Positions 9,030-16,481 are shown, counted from the stretch's first letter. The stretch: DNA of 64,000 nucleotides from Methyloferula stellata AR4 (GCF_000385335.1 NZ_ARWA01000001.1:186001-250000), one strand, 5' to 3'. Notes: generated by a model not told the origin, from the letters alone. A program made the numbers and translations.

Positions 9030-9662
9030 ATGCCCGAAGACGCTTGCCGTCTTTTCCTGATTACGCCCGTGATCCGCGATGCCGCCGCCTTCCTGCCGGT
9101 CTTCGAAGCCGCGCTTGAGGCGGGCGATGTCGCCTGTGTCTTGCTGCGGCAAAACGCGCCTGACGAAGGCGAGGCGAAGAAAATCATCCGGGCGCTCGCA
9201 GCTCCAGCGCAACAGCGCGGCGTCGCATGTCTCATCGAAGGGGATGCGCGGCTCGCGTTACATACCGAAGTCGACGGCGTGCATGTCGACTTCGGCGGCG
9301 AAGCGCTCGATAGCGCGCTGAAACAGTTGAAACCCCAACGCATCGTCGGCGCCAGTGGTTTGATGACCCGCGACGACGCCATGGTCGCCGGAGAAGCCGG
9401 CGTCGATTATCTGATGTTCGGCGGCCCGCAGGCGGACGAAACGGCGGACAGCATCGTCGAGCGCGTCGCCTGGTGGGCGGATATTTTCAACGTCCCTTGC
9501 GTTGGTTACGCGCATAGTCTCACTGAGGCCGCTGCCCTCGTTCAGGCCGGCGCCGATTTCGTCGCCGTTTGCGATGCGCTTTGGGAAGATCCGCGCGGTG
9601 TCGGGCCTGTCTTGAAAGATCTGTCTCAGATCCTGGCCAAAACCCGGCAAGCCGCGCAATGA
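9030..9662 (+). CDS. Thiamine-phosphate-synthase-like (ThiE-like) protein
   Basis: This 210-residue protein follows the ThiE barrel: LITPVI start, VACVLLRQ strand, HTEVDGVHV and GEAGVDYLMFGGP near the phosphate site. True ThiE couples HMP-PP and thiazole phosphate. Here the usual Gly-x-Asp after GVH and the Thr/Lys phosphate loop after the GP motif are not obvious, so it may be a divergent paralogue rather than the biosynthetic enzyme. No other thiamine gene is near. Its stop overlaps the start of the Sel1 gene (ATGA), indicating translational coupling. Confidence 0.75.
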   Translation: MPEDACRLFLITPVIRDAAAFLPVFEAALEAGDVACVLLRQNAPDEGEAKKIIRALAAPAQQRGVACLIEGDARLALHTEVDGVHVDFGGEALDSALKQLKPQRIVGASGLMTRDDAMVAGEAGVDYLMFGGPQADETADSIVERVAWWADIFNVPCVGYAHSLTEAAALVQAGADFVAVCDALWEDPRGVGPVLKDLSQILAKTRQAAQ

Positions 9663-10672
9663 GACCCTTTCGTGCGCTCCTCCTTCTCGGCGCCTGCGTC
9701 GTCATCGGACTGCATCTACCCATGCCGCGCGCAGCGGCGCAGGGTCTTGGGGCGACGCCAGCCGCGCCAACTTTGCCGTCGACCATCGGCGGGCCCGCGT
9801 GGAGCGCCGGGCAAACCACGTCATCGCCGCCGCAAGGCAAGCCCGATTTGGCCTTCGGCGCGTTTCAACGCGGCTATTACCTCACGGCGATGCGCGAGGC
9901 GACGAAACGCGTCGATGCCAATCCCAATGACGGCGCCGCCATGACCTTGATCGCGGAGATTTATGCGCAGGGCCTTGGCGTGCGCGCAGACCCCGTCGAG
10001 GCGGCGCGCTGGCTGAAGCTCGGGGCCGATCACGGCGACCGGCAAGCAACCTTCGGCCTTGGCCTCGCCAAATTGAACGGCAACGGCGTGCCGAAGGATC
10101 GCGATGGCGCAAGGCAGCTTTTCCTGAAAGCCGCGGCCGAGAACCATCCGGGCGCGCTTTATAATCTCGGCGTCATGGCGCTCGAAAATAATGGCGTCGT
10201 TTCCGATTTCCCAAAGGCCGCGCGCTATTTCAAGCAAGCGGCGGACTTGGGCGATCCCGATGCCGCCTATGGGCTCGGCATTTTGTATCGCAACGGAACC
10301 GGGGTCGAGAAAAACCTCTCACGGGCCGCCGAATGGATCGGCCGCAGCGCCGACGAAGGCGATATTCCGGCCCAGGTCGAATATGCCATCATCCTGTTCA
10401 ACGGCACCGGCGTCGAAAAGGACGAGACCGCCGCCGCGAAGCTCTTTCTCAAAGCCGCGGCGCATAATAATCCCGTCGCGCAAAACCGTATTGCACGGCT
10501 CCTCGCGGCCGGCCGCGGCATCAAACAGAATATGGTCGAGGCGATGAAATGGCATCTGCTGGCGCGCACAGCCGGCATCAATGATGCGTGGCTCGACAGC
10601 AAGCTCGATCAGCTCTCGCAAGAAGATAAGGGCGCCGTCGCGGTCGCCATCCATCAATATGTCGGCAATTGA
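9659..10672 (+). CDS. Sel1-repeat (TPR-like) secreted protein
   Basis: This is a 337-residue protein with an N-terminal signal peptide (MRPFRALLLLGACVV... ending RAAAQ) followed by about six Sel1 repeats of ~36 residues (for example AARWLKLGADHGD, AARYFKQAADLGD, AAKLFLKAAAHNN). Sel1 arrays are solenoid scaffolds for protein-protein contacts, often in the periplasm or envelope. The ATG overlaps the stop of the ThiE-like gene. The 3' end overlaps the convergent pseudouridine synthase gene by 19 bp. Confidence 0.88.
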   Translation: MRPFRALLLLGACVVIGLHLPMPRAAAQGLGATPAAPTLPSTIGGPAWSAGQTTSSPPQGKPDLAFGAFQRGYYLTAMREATKRVDANPNDGAAMTLIAEIYAQGLGVRADPVEAARWLKLGADHGDRQATFGLGLAKLNGNGVPKDRDGARQLFLKAAAENHPGALYNLGVMALENNGVVSDFPKAARYFKQAADLGDPDAAYGLGILYRNGTGVEKNLSRAAEWIGRSADEGDIPAQVEYAIILFNGTGVEKDETAAAKLFLKAAAHNNPVAQNRIARLLAAGRGIKQNMVEAMKWHLLARTAGINDAWLDSKLDQLSQEDKGAVAVAIHQYVGN

Positions 10673-11340
10673 GCCACGTCCCGCTCTAGCGTTTTCCGCA
10701 TATGCTCCGGCAGCGGCGCGGTGACCTCGATCGGGTCCTTGTTTTTATAAAGTGGTATGGCCACGGCCCGCGCGTGAAGATGCAGCATGGCGGCGCTCTT
10801 CGTCCCGGTCCCGTAGATCGGATCGCCGAGGATCGGCCAGCCTTGCGACGCGCAATGGACGCGTAATTGATGCGTACGTCCTGTCAAAGGTTCGAGCGCC
10901 AGAAAACTATACCCCTCCATGCGTTCGAGCACGGTCCAGCGCGTCTGCGACGGCAGGCCAGCGGGATCGACCTTCATCCACCAGCCGCGATCCTGGTCGA
11001 GCCGTGCCAGCGGCAAGTCGATCAGCCCTTCCGCTTCCTGCGGATGCCCTTCGACGACCGCCCAATAGGTTTTGCGGATCTTGCCTTGCTTGAACAGGAG
11101 CCCGAGTTTTTCAAGCGCCTTATGGTGACGCCCAAGCACCAGGCAGCCGGACGTATCCTTGTCGAGCCGATGCGCAAGCGCCGGATTGCGCGGCAGGCCG
11201 AAGCGCAGTTCGGAAAAATAGGCTTCGAAATTTTCGCCGCCCTTCGGTCCTTTATGGACCGGAATGCCCGCCGGCTTATCGACAACGAGCATCAGCCCGT
11301 CACGATACAAAAGCCGCGCATGTAAATCTTCCGGCGTCAT
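10654..11340 (-). CDS. RluA-family RNA pseudouridine synthase (short form)
   Basis: This is a 228-residue catalytic-domain-only member of the RluA family. The catalytic motif HRLDKDTSG holds the nucleophilic Asp; VVDKPAGIPVH precedes it and LEPLTGRTHQLRVH follows, all as expected. No N-terminal S4 domain is present, as in RluA and TruC types. It would isomerise a uridine in rRNA or tRNA; the exact target cannot be told. The start MTPEDLHARLLYRDG is reasonable. Confidence 0.93.
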   Translation of the reverse strand: MTPEDLHARLLYRDGLMLVVDKPAGIPVHKGPKGGENFEAYFSELRFGLPRNPALAHRLDKDTSGCLVLGRHHKALEKLGLLFKQGKIRKTYWAVVEGHPQEAEGLIDLPLARLDQDRGWWMKVDPAGLPSQTRWTVLERMEGYSFLALEPLTGRTHQLRVHCASQGWPILGDPIYGTGTKSAAMLHLHARAVAIPLYKNKDPIEVTAPLPEHMRKTLERDVAQLPTY

Positions 11341-11385
11341 GGGCAGCCAGGCGCCGGAGCGCCGAGGTTCCGGCCCGATGCTCTG

Positions 11386-12147
11386 TCAGGCGAGCGCCTT
11401 CTTGCCGGTAGGTTCGGCGCGCGCGCGGCGCGTGGAACGCGAAAGCCCATGCTCCGTCTTGTGCCAGTGAAAGGGCTGCCTGAACAATTCATAAAGCGCC
11501 ATCCAAGCCGCTGCCGCATGAAGACAGTAATAGGGAAGCAGCAGAATCAGAGCCGGCCAAAGATAAAGAAGCCGCTGCCGCTTCATGCCGAGAAGGGCAT
11601 ACCAGAAAAGCGAAGCCGTCCCCAATGTGGTGACGGAGGCATAAAGCGTCGCAAGGCAAATGCCGGAAAAATCCGCCGGAGTCCATAGACGGTTGGAGAC
11701 GACTCCGATCAAGACGAAAAGGCTGGAGGGAATCCAAAACAACGGACCAGCCAGCAAGGACAGGAATAATAGAGTCAGGGCAGCCGTCCGCAAGACGCCC
11801 AGTTCCGCCACGAGCGTGACCGGCGACCTTGTGACGGTGATGAAGGTCTGCAGCCAGCCTTTGAACCAACGCCGCCTTTGACCGAACCAGGCCTTGAGCG
11901 AAATCGGCGCCTCTTCATAGGTGGTCGAATCGAGCACGCCGACCGAATAGCCGAAACGGGCGAGCCGCAGACCGATATCGGCATCTTCCGTGACGTTCCA
12001 CGCATCCCATCCATGAATCTCGCGCAGAACGGATGTCCGGAAATGATTGGACGACCCGCTGACGGGAAGCGGCAGGCCCTGATCCGCCAATCCGATATTC
12101 TGGACATGGAACAGCGCGGCATATTCGATAGCAAAGAGATGCGTCAG
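11386..12147 (-). pseudogene. Cellulose-synthase-like GT2 glycosyltransferase, C-terminal part, cut by the transposon
   Basis: This is the C-terminal ~253 residues of a processive family-2 glycosyltransferase: LTHLFAIEYAALF, SGSSNHF, the catalytic TEDADIGLRL and the QRRRW motif, then four or five membrane segments. The transposon separates it from its N-terminal half at 16482-17698. Reading continues into the transposon to a GTG at 12192, but that part is transposon-end sequence. It is probably not functional alone, because the UDP-sugar-binding half is missing. Confidence 0.9.
12140..12147. repeat. 8-bp target-site duplication, left copy
   Basis: TGCGTCAG immediately precedes the left inverted end and is repeated at 16482-16489 directly after the right end. 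Eight bp is the usual duplication length for the IS1595 family. Confidence 0.95.
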
Positions 12148-12170
12148 CGGTATTATGGCGCAAACGCCAC
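12148..12170 (+). repeat. Left terminal inverted repeat (IRL), 23 bp
   Basis: It begins CGGTATTATGGCGC and is perfectly complementary over 23 bp to 16459-16481. Beyond 23 bp the two ends diverge. Confidence 0.97.
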
Positions 12171-12205
12171 AAGAAATGAATCCCCTCCGCACCTAAATTC
12201 GGTGC

Positions 12206-12649
12206 ATGAACGAACTCTCAAACAAATACGCTCTTGCCGCTCTCAAAGAGCGCCGCGCTATGATTGCCGGCGAAATCTCTTCGCTTGAATCCCGCCTTCG
12301 TTATCTCCGCCAATTAGTCGAGCATGTAGACGGAACCCTCCGCCTCTTCTCTGACATTGATCCTGGCACCATCCCAGAAAAGAAGCCCTACAAGCGCGTC
12401 AACCTGTTCAAGGAAGGCGAGTTGAATCGCTTGGTTCTAGGTGCGCTCAGGAAGGCCGGAAAACCCCTCTCAACCGAGGAAGTCACCGCCGCCGTAGTGG
12501 AAGAGCTGGGGCATGGTCCAGACACGGCGCGGGGGCTTATAAACCGCGTGCGGGCGAACCTGAATTATCTAGCAAGGACACGGGGGACGGTGACGAAGGT
12601 CGGGGACCGTAGAGGAGCGAAGTGGTCATTAAGCGCGGCTTGTGAATAG
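12206..12649 (+). CDS. Transposon passenger: coiled-coil plus winged-helix-like protein
   Basis: This is a 147-residue protein 36 bp inside the left end. Residues ~10-50 form a predicted coiled coil (AMIAGEISSLESRLRYLRQL). Residues ~75-143 look like a winged helix: LGALRKAGKPLSTEEV, then INRVRANLNYLARTR, then a beta wing GTVTKVGDRRGAKWSL. This suggests a DNA-binding regulator, but I recognise no named family. A small hairpin (GCACC/GGTGC) lies directly before the ATG and there is no clear Shine-Dalgarno. Confidence 0.65.
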   Translation: MNELSNKYALAALKERRAMIAGEISSLESRLRYLRQLVEHVDGTLRLFSDIDPGTIPEKKPYKRVNLFKEGELNRLVLGALRKAGKPLSTEEVTAAVVEELGHGPDTARGLINRVRANLNYLARTRGTVTKVGDRRGAKWSLSAACE

Positions 12650-12673
12650 CGGTCAAAAGTTTGGCAATATCTA

Positions 12674-12880
12674 TTACCGTTTCTGCCGAGCCGCTTCGTA
12701 GCGGGCGCTAATATCAGGATTTCGCTTAAGCGTATGTTCCATAAACATTTCCAACGCTTCTGAAATTATTCGCACCTCTGGCGCGCCTAGATAAGCTTCC
12801 CGAAAATCGCTGAATCTCTCTAGAAGGTCTTTGCCTAACCCTATCTGGGCTAAACGCGCCCCTGTGGATGGTTTCGGCAT
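12674..12880 (-). CDS. Transposon passenger: small protein of unknown function
   Basis: This is a 68-residue frame starting MPKPSTGARLAQ. A GTG at 12940 is also in frame and would add 20 residues, but that part is AT-rich and looks more like promoter. The C-terminal helix-rich stretch VRIISEALEMFMEHTLKRNP resembles small ribbon-helix-helix-like proteins only loosely. It lies about 100 bp downstream of the tRNA terminator on the same strand. Confidence 0.45.
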   Translation of the reverse strand: MPKPSTGARLAQIGLGKDLLERFSDFREAYLGAPEVRIISEALEMFMEHTLKRNPDISARYEAARQKR

Positions 12881-12976
12881 TGAAGCTACGCCACAAAATT
12901 TGAATATACTTTTTCCTATCTTATTGTATGTTTGGCTCACGTCGAATCGATTCGCATCGGAAACACCGATGCGCTT

Positions 12977-13010
12977 AAATAAAAAGGGCCTCCCCTTTCG
13001 GAGAGGCCCT
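12977..13010 (-). terminator. Intrinsic terminator directly downstream of the tRNA
   Basis: Read on the minus strand, AGGGCCTCTCC and GGGGAGGCCCT form an 11-position stem with one mismatch and a GAAA loop, followed by TTTTTATTT. It starts 6 nt after the tRNA discriminator position and would end a short tRNA transcript. Confidence 0.9.
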
Positions 13011-13015
13011 CTGGG

Positions 13016-13086
13016 AGACCGGGGCCGGAATCGAACCGGCGTGCGAGATTTTCAAGAGCCCTGCATAGCCATTCTGCCACCCGGTC
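13016..13086 (-). tRNA. tRNA-Cys-like gene with anticodon UGA, inside the transposon
   Basis: The 71-nt cloverleaf (without CCA) has a perfect 7-bp acceptor stem (GACCGGG/CCCGGTC), T at 8, a D arm GCA/TGC with GG in its loop, a T arm GCCGG-TTCGATT-CCGGC and a four-base variable loop GCAC. The anticodon loop is CTTGAAA, giving UGA (bases 13052-13054), which reads the serine codon UCA. The anticodon stem GGGCT/ATCTC has one C-U mismatch and one G-U pair. Length, D/T arms, variable loop and U73 are like tRNA-Cys. There is no long variable arm as in tRNA-Ser. The next bases are CCC, so CCA is not encoded. Confidence 0.85.
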
Positions 13087-13091
13087 ATACA

Positions 13092-13117
13092 GCGCCCCGC
13101 CCTCCAAAGGCGGGGCG
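13092..13117. other. GC-rich hairpin in the tRNA leader / transposase trailer
   Basis: CGCCCCGCC and GGCGGGGCG form a perfect 9-bp stem around a 7-nt loop, only about 6 nt before the tRNA 5' end on the minus strand. It has no T tract, so it may be a processing or insulation structure between the transposase message and the tRNA. Confidence 0.6.
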
Positions 13118-13227
13118 AATCATTTGGGAGCTTAACCTATTTCAGGCGACGGCTCGCGAGCAATTGATATTATTGGGTCACGCAACACTAAATGTTGTGG
13201 ATTAATATAAGAATAACGGAACTTTAT

Positions 13228-14196
13228 TTACCTCTGCCAATAACCAGCAAAGTCTACGCTCGGCTTCCCTTTCATCGCGAGCCCAGTAAGCCGCATCACC
13301 TGATCCCCATTTGACATACGGCGGTTATCCTCGCGCCATGATGCCTCTTGCGCATAGCGGAGAAGGTAGACACCCGCGATGTGGTGATGATGGCCGATTT
13401 CGGCGCGACGGATGCGGGAGAAGAACGACTCCGCCGCATTCGTGCAGGCACCATCAAGACTGTAAGCCTCTTGATGATTGATCCGCTTCATTTCGAACGG
13501 GCCAGCAAGATCATTCCAGCCATTGCCTTCGTCGGCTTGAATGATGGTCCCCTTAGCGACGCGCGAGCGAATGAAAGAAAGCGCTTGGCCTTCCGTGCGG
13601 AAGATCGCGGGAAGCGAATTGCCGCCGCGCTCGCGAACGATGACGACGCATTTGCGCTTACCGGATTGATTGTGAGTGAAGCGGCGGTCTTTGCGGTTCT
13701 CGCGAAGGTTTGTCGGCTTGACGTACCCGCCGAAATAACCGCCGTCGATTTCGACCGTCTCGCCTTCGCCGCCAAGCGTGCGGCCCTTGAGTTCTTCGGA
13801 CATTGCTTCGCGGAGCTTATGAGCTAAAACGAAGGCCGTCTTGTAGGTGACGCCAAGATCGCGGGAGAGGGCCAAGGAAGACTTGCCCTTCACTTCATTG
13901 CAGAAGATCGCAATGGCCGCGAGATAGCCGCGCAGGGGCAGTTTGTGGCTCGCGAAGAGCGTACCGGATGTAACGCTGAAATCCTTTTTGCAGGCCCGGC
14001 AGCGAAAGCGCGGAGCACCAGTAGGACGGCGGCAATCGTAGGCGTCGAGGCCACCACATGACGGGCAAACCGGAGCGCCTTCGGTCTCGGGCCAGCGCAG
14101 CGAACGGAAGAGCTTTTCGGCTTCCTCGTCCGACATGCGGAAGACCTGAGCGAGGCTCAGGGTCTTTGCAGCGGCGGAGAGGAGGAAATGTTGCAT
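13228..14196 (-). CDS. IS1595-family transposase (ISXO2-like)
   Basis: This is a 322-residue transposase. The N-terminus has the family's zinc ribbon (CPSCGG ... CRACKKDF). The DDE-type core is visible as EIDGGYFGG (first Asp), IIQADEGNGW (second Asp) and NAAESFFSRIRRAEIGHHHH (Asn/Glu region). It is full length with no frameshift, so it is probably active. It starts with ATG 14196 inside a palindrome-rich divergent promoter and has no clear Shine-Dalgarno. It is separated by 141 bp from the tRNA transcribed in the same direction. Confidence 0.95.
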   Translation of the reverse strand: MQHFLLSAAAKTLSLAQVFRMSDEEAEKLFRSLRWPETEGAPVCPSCGGLDAYDCRRPTGAPRFRCRACKKDFSVTSGTLFASHKLPLRGYLAAIAIFCNEVKGKSSLALSRDLGVTYKTAFVLAHKLREAMSEELKGRTLGGEGETVEIDGGYFGGYVKPTNLRENRKDRRFTHNQSGKRKCVVIVRERGGNSLPAIFRTEGQALSFIRSRVAKGTIIQADEGNGWNDLAGPFEMKRINHQEAYSLDGACTNAAESFFSRIRRAEIGHHHHIAGVYLLRYAQEASWREDNRRMSNGDQVMRLTGLAMKGKPSVDFAGYWQR

Positions 14197-14302
14197 TATG
14201 TTCTCGTTTCTGAGAACATAATATCTGATATGATATCATTGTCAATAATAAGATATCAGATATGATAACTTTCATTCGAATCCGAGATTTTGAGGCTTCC
14301 GA
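14197..14302. promoter_or_regulatory. Divergent promoter/operator region of the transposon
   Basis: This AT-rich 106-bp gap lies between the transposase and DUF6471 genes. GTTCTC-6-GAGAAC (14200-14217) abuts the transposase start. ATATCTGATAT (14221-14231) and ATATCAGATAT (14253-14263) form a perfect 11-bp inverted repeat, and GATATGATA occurs twice in direct orientation. These are likely operators controlling both genes. Confidence 0.65.
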
Positions 14303-14539
14303 GTGCTGGCTAAGACCGAAAAGGAATGGGGAGAGCGCGCAGTCCGGCACCTAAAAGCCGAATTGAAACGCGCGGGCGTCACCTATGAAGAGCTTGCGGA
14401 ACGTCTCAAAGCGCATGGCTTTGAAGAGACGAAGGCGGGTATCGCAAACAAGCTCGCGCGGGCCACGGTGCCAGCATCGTTCTTTCTGGCTTGTCTTGCT
14501 GCGCTGGAATTAGAGGGCGTAAGATTGGAGGATATCTAA
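14303..14539 (+). CDS. Transposon passenger: DUF6471 (HTH-like) protein
   Basis: This 78-residue protein resembles the DUF6471 family: EKEWGERAVRHLKAELKRAG, VTYEELAERLKAHG and an IANKLARATVPASFFLACLAAL helix. The pattern is that of a Cro/C1-like helix-turn-helix. The GTG start at 14303 has GAGG 6 nt upstream. It is divergent from the transposase across an operator-rich region, so it probably represses transposase and itself (inference). Confidence 0.8.
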   Translation: MLAKTEKEWGERAVRHLKAELKRAGVTYEELAERLKAHGFEETKAGIANKLARATVPASFFLACLAALELEGVRLEDI

Positions 14540-14557
14540 AATAATTGGACTGCCTAA

Positions 14558-15544
14558 ATGCCTGACGCGATCAGCCGCTATTTACTTTTTCCTTTGCTCG
14601 CTATTTCGATCCTTGCAGGTGGCTTTTTAGAAGAGACTCTTTGGCATCGTCCCAAGCCAACCAATCAGCCAAAGACATATTCCGCAGAAAGCCAAGACGT
14701 ATCCACTTCCAAGACAGAGAACGCCGACGATCCGGCTTTTTCCGTCAAATTGATCCCACCCATAAAGAGTGAGCAAGAAGCCGCCGATGAAGCTAACGAA
14801 AAATATGAAAAGCGCTGGAATGACTGGATAACGATATTTGTAATTGGCGGCGGGACGCTTGTAATTCTCGTTTCTCAATTGGTTGTTTTCGGCCTGCAGG
14901 CTCACCGGCTTAAGCAGACTATCGTCAAAATGGACGAAGTGGCGCGCGGCCAAACCAAAGACATGGGCGATTCTATCCGAGAGGCCACTCGCGCTGCCGA
15001 CGAAATGGGCAAGGTTGCCACCGCCATAAACGAGACTGTAGTCATCAATAAAGGCATCATGGCTAGCCAGCGGGATTTCTGGCAAAGGCAAATGAGAGCC
15101 TACATGTCCATCGACATCGGTACATATTTTAGACAGACCAAGTATGGACACTGGAGATTCGAATTTCGTCCTAACATAATCAATAACGGCCAGACACCGG
15201 CCTACAATGTTAGAGTCTTGTCTAACTGCGGTCTTATAGAAAGTGCTTCCAGCATTGCTAATTTTGATTTTACCGTAAATAACGAGAACATTAGAAGTTC
15301 CACTACTATTTCGCCCAGGCAAACTAAATTTCAGAGGATAGTTTTTAATCGTGATGCAACATTCTCTGAAATTAGAAGAATCCTCAGAGGAGAATTGGTC
15401 TTCCACGTCTATGGCGCAATTAAATATGACGACGCTTTTAAGGAGCCGCGCACCACAAATTTCAGTTTTCTTATTTTGCTGCCAAAAAATAAACGCGGCG
15501 CAGCCGTATGGCTCGTAACAGATAGTCATAACGATGCAGATTAG
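14558..15544 (+). CDS. Transposon passenger: membrane-anchored protein with coiled coil
   Basis: This is a 328-residue protein. A short hydrophobic segment is at residues ~8-22, a stronger membrane segment at ~90-112 (ITIFVIGGGTLVILVSQLVVF), and a coiled-coil stretch at ~113-170. From ~185 a beta-rich domain begins (RAYMSIDIGTYF, IINNGQTPAYNVRV, ELVFHVYGAIKYDDAF). I recall this last domain from many uncharacterised rhizobial membrane proteins. Function is unknown. AT-rich codon use differs from the host genes. The opposite-strand frame of similar length is a shadow. Confidence 0.7.
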   Translation: MPDAISRYLLFPLLAISILAGGFLEETLWHRPKPTNQPKTYSAESQDVSTSKTENADDPAFSVKLIPPIKSEQEAADEANEKYEKRWNDWITIFVIGGGTLVILVSQLVVFGLQAHRLKQTIVKMDEVARGQTKDMGDSIREATRAADEMGKVATAINETVVINKGIMASQRDFWQRQMRAYMSIDIGTYFRQTKYGHWRFEFRPNIINNGQTPAYNVRVLSNCGLIESASSIANFDFTVNNENIRSSTTISPRQTKFQRIVFNRDATFSEIRRILRGELVFHVYGAIKYDDAFKEPRTTNFSFLILLPKNKRGAAVWLVTDSHNDAD

Positions 15545-15550
15545 CGCCGC

Positions 15551-15583
15551 GAGCGCCGCGCGCACCATGGCGCGCGGCGCCTC
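15551..15583. other. Perfect GC-rich hairpin between the two membrane passenger genes
   Basis: GCGCCGCGCG (15553-15562) pairs with CGCGCGGCGC (15571-15580) around an 8-nt loop. There is no T run, so it could pause or process transcripts but is not a classical terminator. Confidence 0.55.
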
Positions 15584-15655
15584 TAACTAGGCCCGTTTCC
15601 AAACGCGATTTTCAATTTTTTGATAACTTGTCCCGTTGCGATTAATATCGCTGCC

Positions 15656-16423
15656 ATGCCGACCAGACAGACAGAGACAAATCCAAAGACGGCGAAGGCG
15701 CTTATGTGGAATGTGTCTGAGCCGATGGCGGATTTATTATTCGCAGCATCGAATTGGTTGCTGATTTTGGGGGCGCTCGCAATATTTGTCGGCACAATAG
15801 GCGCATTCACGATGTCGGCCGCGAGGGAATATTTTGCGAAGGAACGCGCATTAGCGAATGAAGCGGAAGTAGCTAGAGCTGGCGCAACAGCTGAATCTGC
15901 CAAAGCCGCTGCTGCGATAGCTAATGAAGCCGCCGCGAAAGCGAACGAACGGGCCGCACAAGCAAATCTAGCAGCTGAATCGGAACGTATAGAACGCCTT
16001 AAGCTCGAAGAAAAGCTCGCACCAAGATCGTTTTCTCTACAAGAAAAAACACAGTTGGTCGCTCGGCTCAAACCATTCAGCAGCGAACCTATCGATATTG
16101 TAGTTTTCCCGGTCGGAAGCCCTGACATAGCGCCCCTCGCCGAAAAGATTGAAAGGATTCTATCAGAGAGCGGATGGATTGTTCGAACTTGGACAGACTT
16201 GAGTGGTAAACAGCTTTCAGGGGCATCCATTGCTATTCGTGACGGGTCAAATGCTTCGGCAAGACTGGCGGCTGGCGCTTTGATAGACGGGTTAAACGCG
16301 GCCGGTATATCTACAAATCTTGCTTCTGATCTAACGACAGATGATTTTCCTATGCCTGCCGTTGGCCCGGCTCCGGTCGGTAAGATAGCCCCGATCAGAT
16401 TGTTTATCGGCAGCAAACCGTAG
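15656..16423 (+). CDS. Transposon passenger: single-span membrane protein with Ala-rich coiled coil
   Basis: This is a 255-residue protein. One membrane segment (WLLILGALAIFVGTIGAF) near residues 35-52 is followed by an Ala/Glu-rich coiled coil to ~125. A C-terminal ~120-residue domain is alpha/beta in look (IDIVVFPVGSPDIAPLAEKI, SGWIVRTWTDLSG, INGLNAAGI-like helix). The frame opens with TTG at 15620; ATG 15656 is the first ATG and 15704 is also possible. No family is recognised. It ends 36 bp before the right inverted end and shares architecture with the preceding passenger, suggesting the two work together. Confidence 0.65.
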   Translation: MPTRQTETNPKTAKALMWNVSEPMADLLFAASNWLLILGALAIFVGTIGAFTMSAAREYFAKERALANEAEVARAGATAESAKAAAAIANEAAAKANERAAQANLAAESERIERLKLEEKLAPRSFSLQEKTQLVARLKPFSSEPIDIVVFPVGSPDIAPLAEKIERILSESGWIVRTWTDLSGKQLSGASIAIRDGSNASARLAAGALIDGLNAAGISTNLASDLTTDDFPMPAVGPAPVGKIAPIRLFIGSKP

Positions 16424-16458
16424 CAAAAGGCGCCGATCATCGATCGGTCTCCGCAGCG

Positions 16459-16481
16459 GTGGCGTTTGCGCCATAATACCG
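16459..16481 (-). repeat. Right terminal inverted repeat (IRR), 23 bp
   Basis: It is the perfect complement of 12148-12170, ending GCGCCATAATACCG. The target duplication TGCGTCAG follows immediately. Confidence 0.97.

Larger units (their letters stand above)
12148..16481. mobile_element. IS1595-family transposon (4,334 bp) with passenger genes and a tRNA
   Basis: This is a complete element with 23-bp perfect inverted ends, an 8-bp target duplication and one transposase gene on the minus strand. Inside, in order, are a coiled-coil/winged-helix protein (+), a small protein (-), a tRNA (-), the transposase (-), a DUF6471 protein (+), and two membrane-anchored proteins (+). Simple members of the family are about 1 kb, so some 3 kb is cargo. 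The membrane-protein cargo is visibly more AT-rich than the host genes. It interrupts a glycosyltransferase gene whose two halves rejoin in frame. Confidence 0.95.

Noticed and set aside
13016-13086. Reading the anticodon as GAA (Phe) or UCA (selenocysteine)
   Set aside because: Shifting the loop for GAA leaves the anticodon stem unpaired. The triplet in the loop is UGA, not UCA, so it does not pair with a UGA stop codon.
14627-16440. Two minus-strand frames (313 and 285 codons) over the transposon membrane genes
   Set aside because: The plus-strand frames show membrane segments, coiled coils and consistent direction. The minus frames do not look like coherent proteins.
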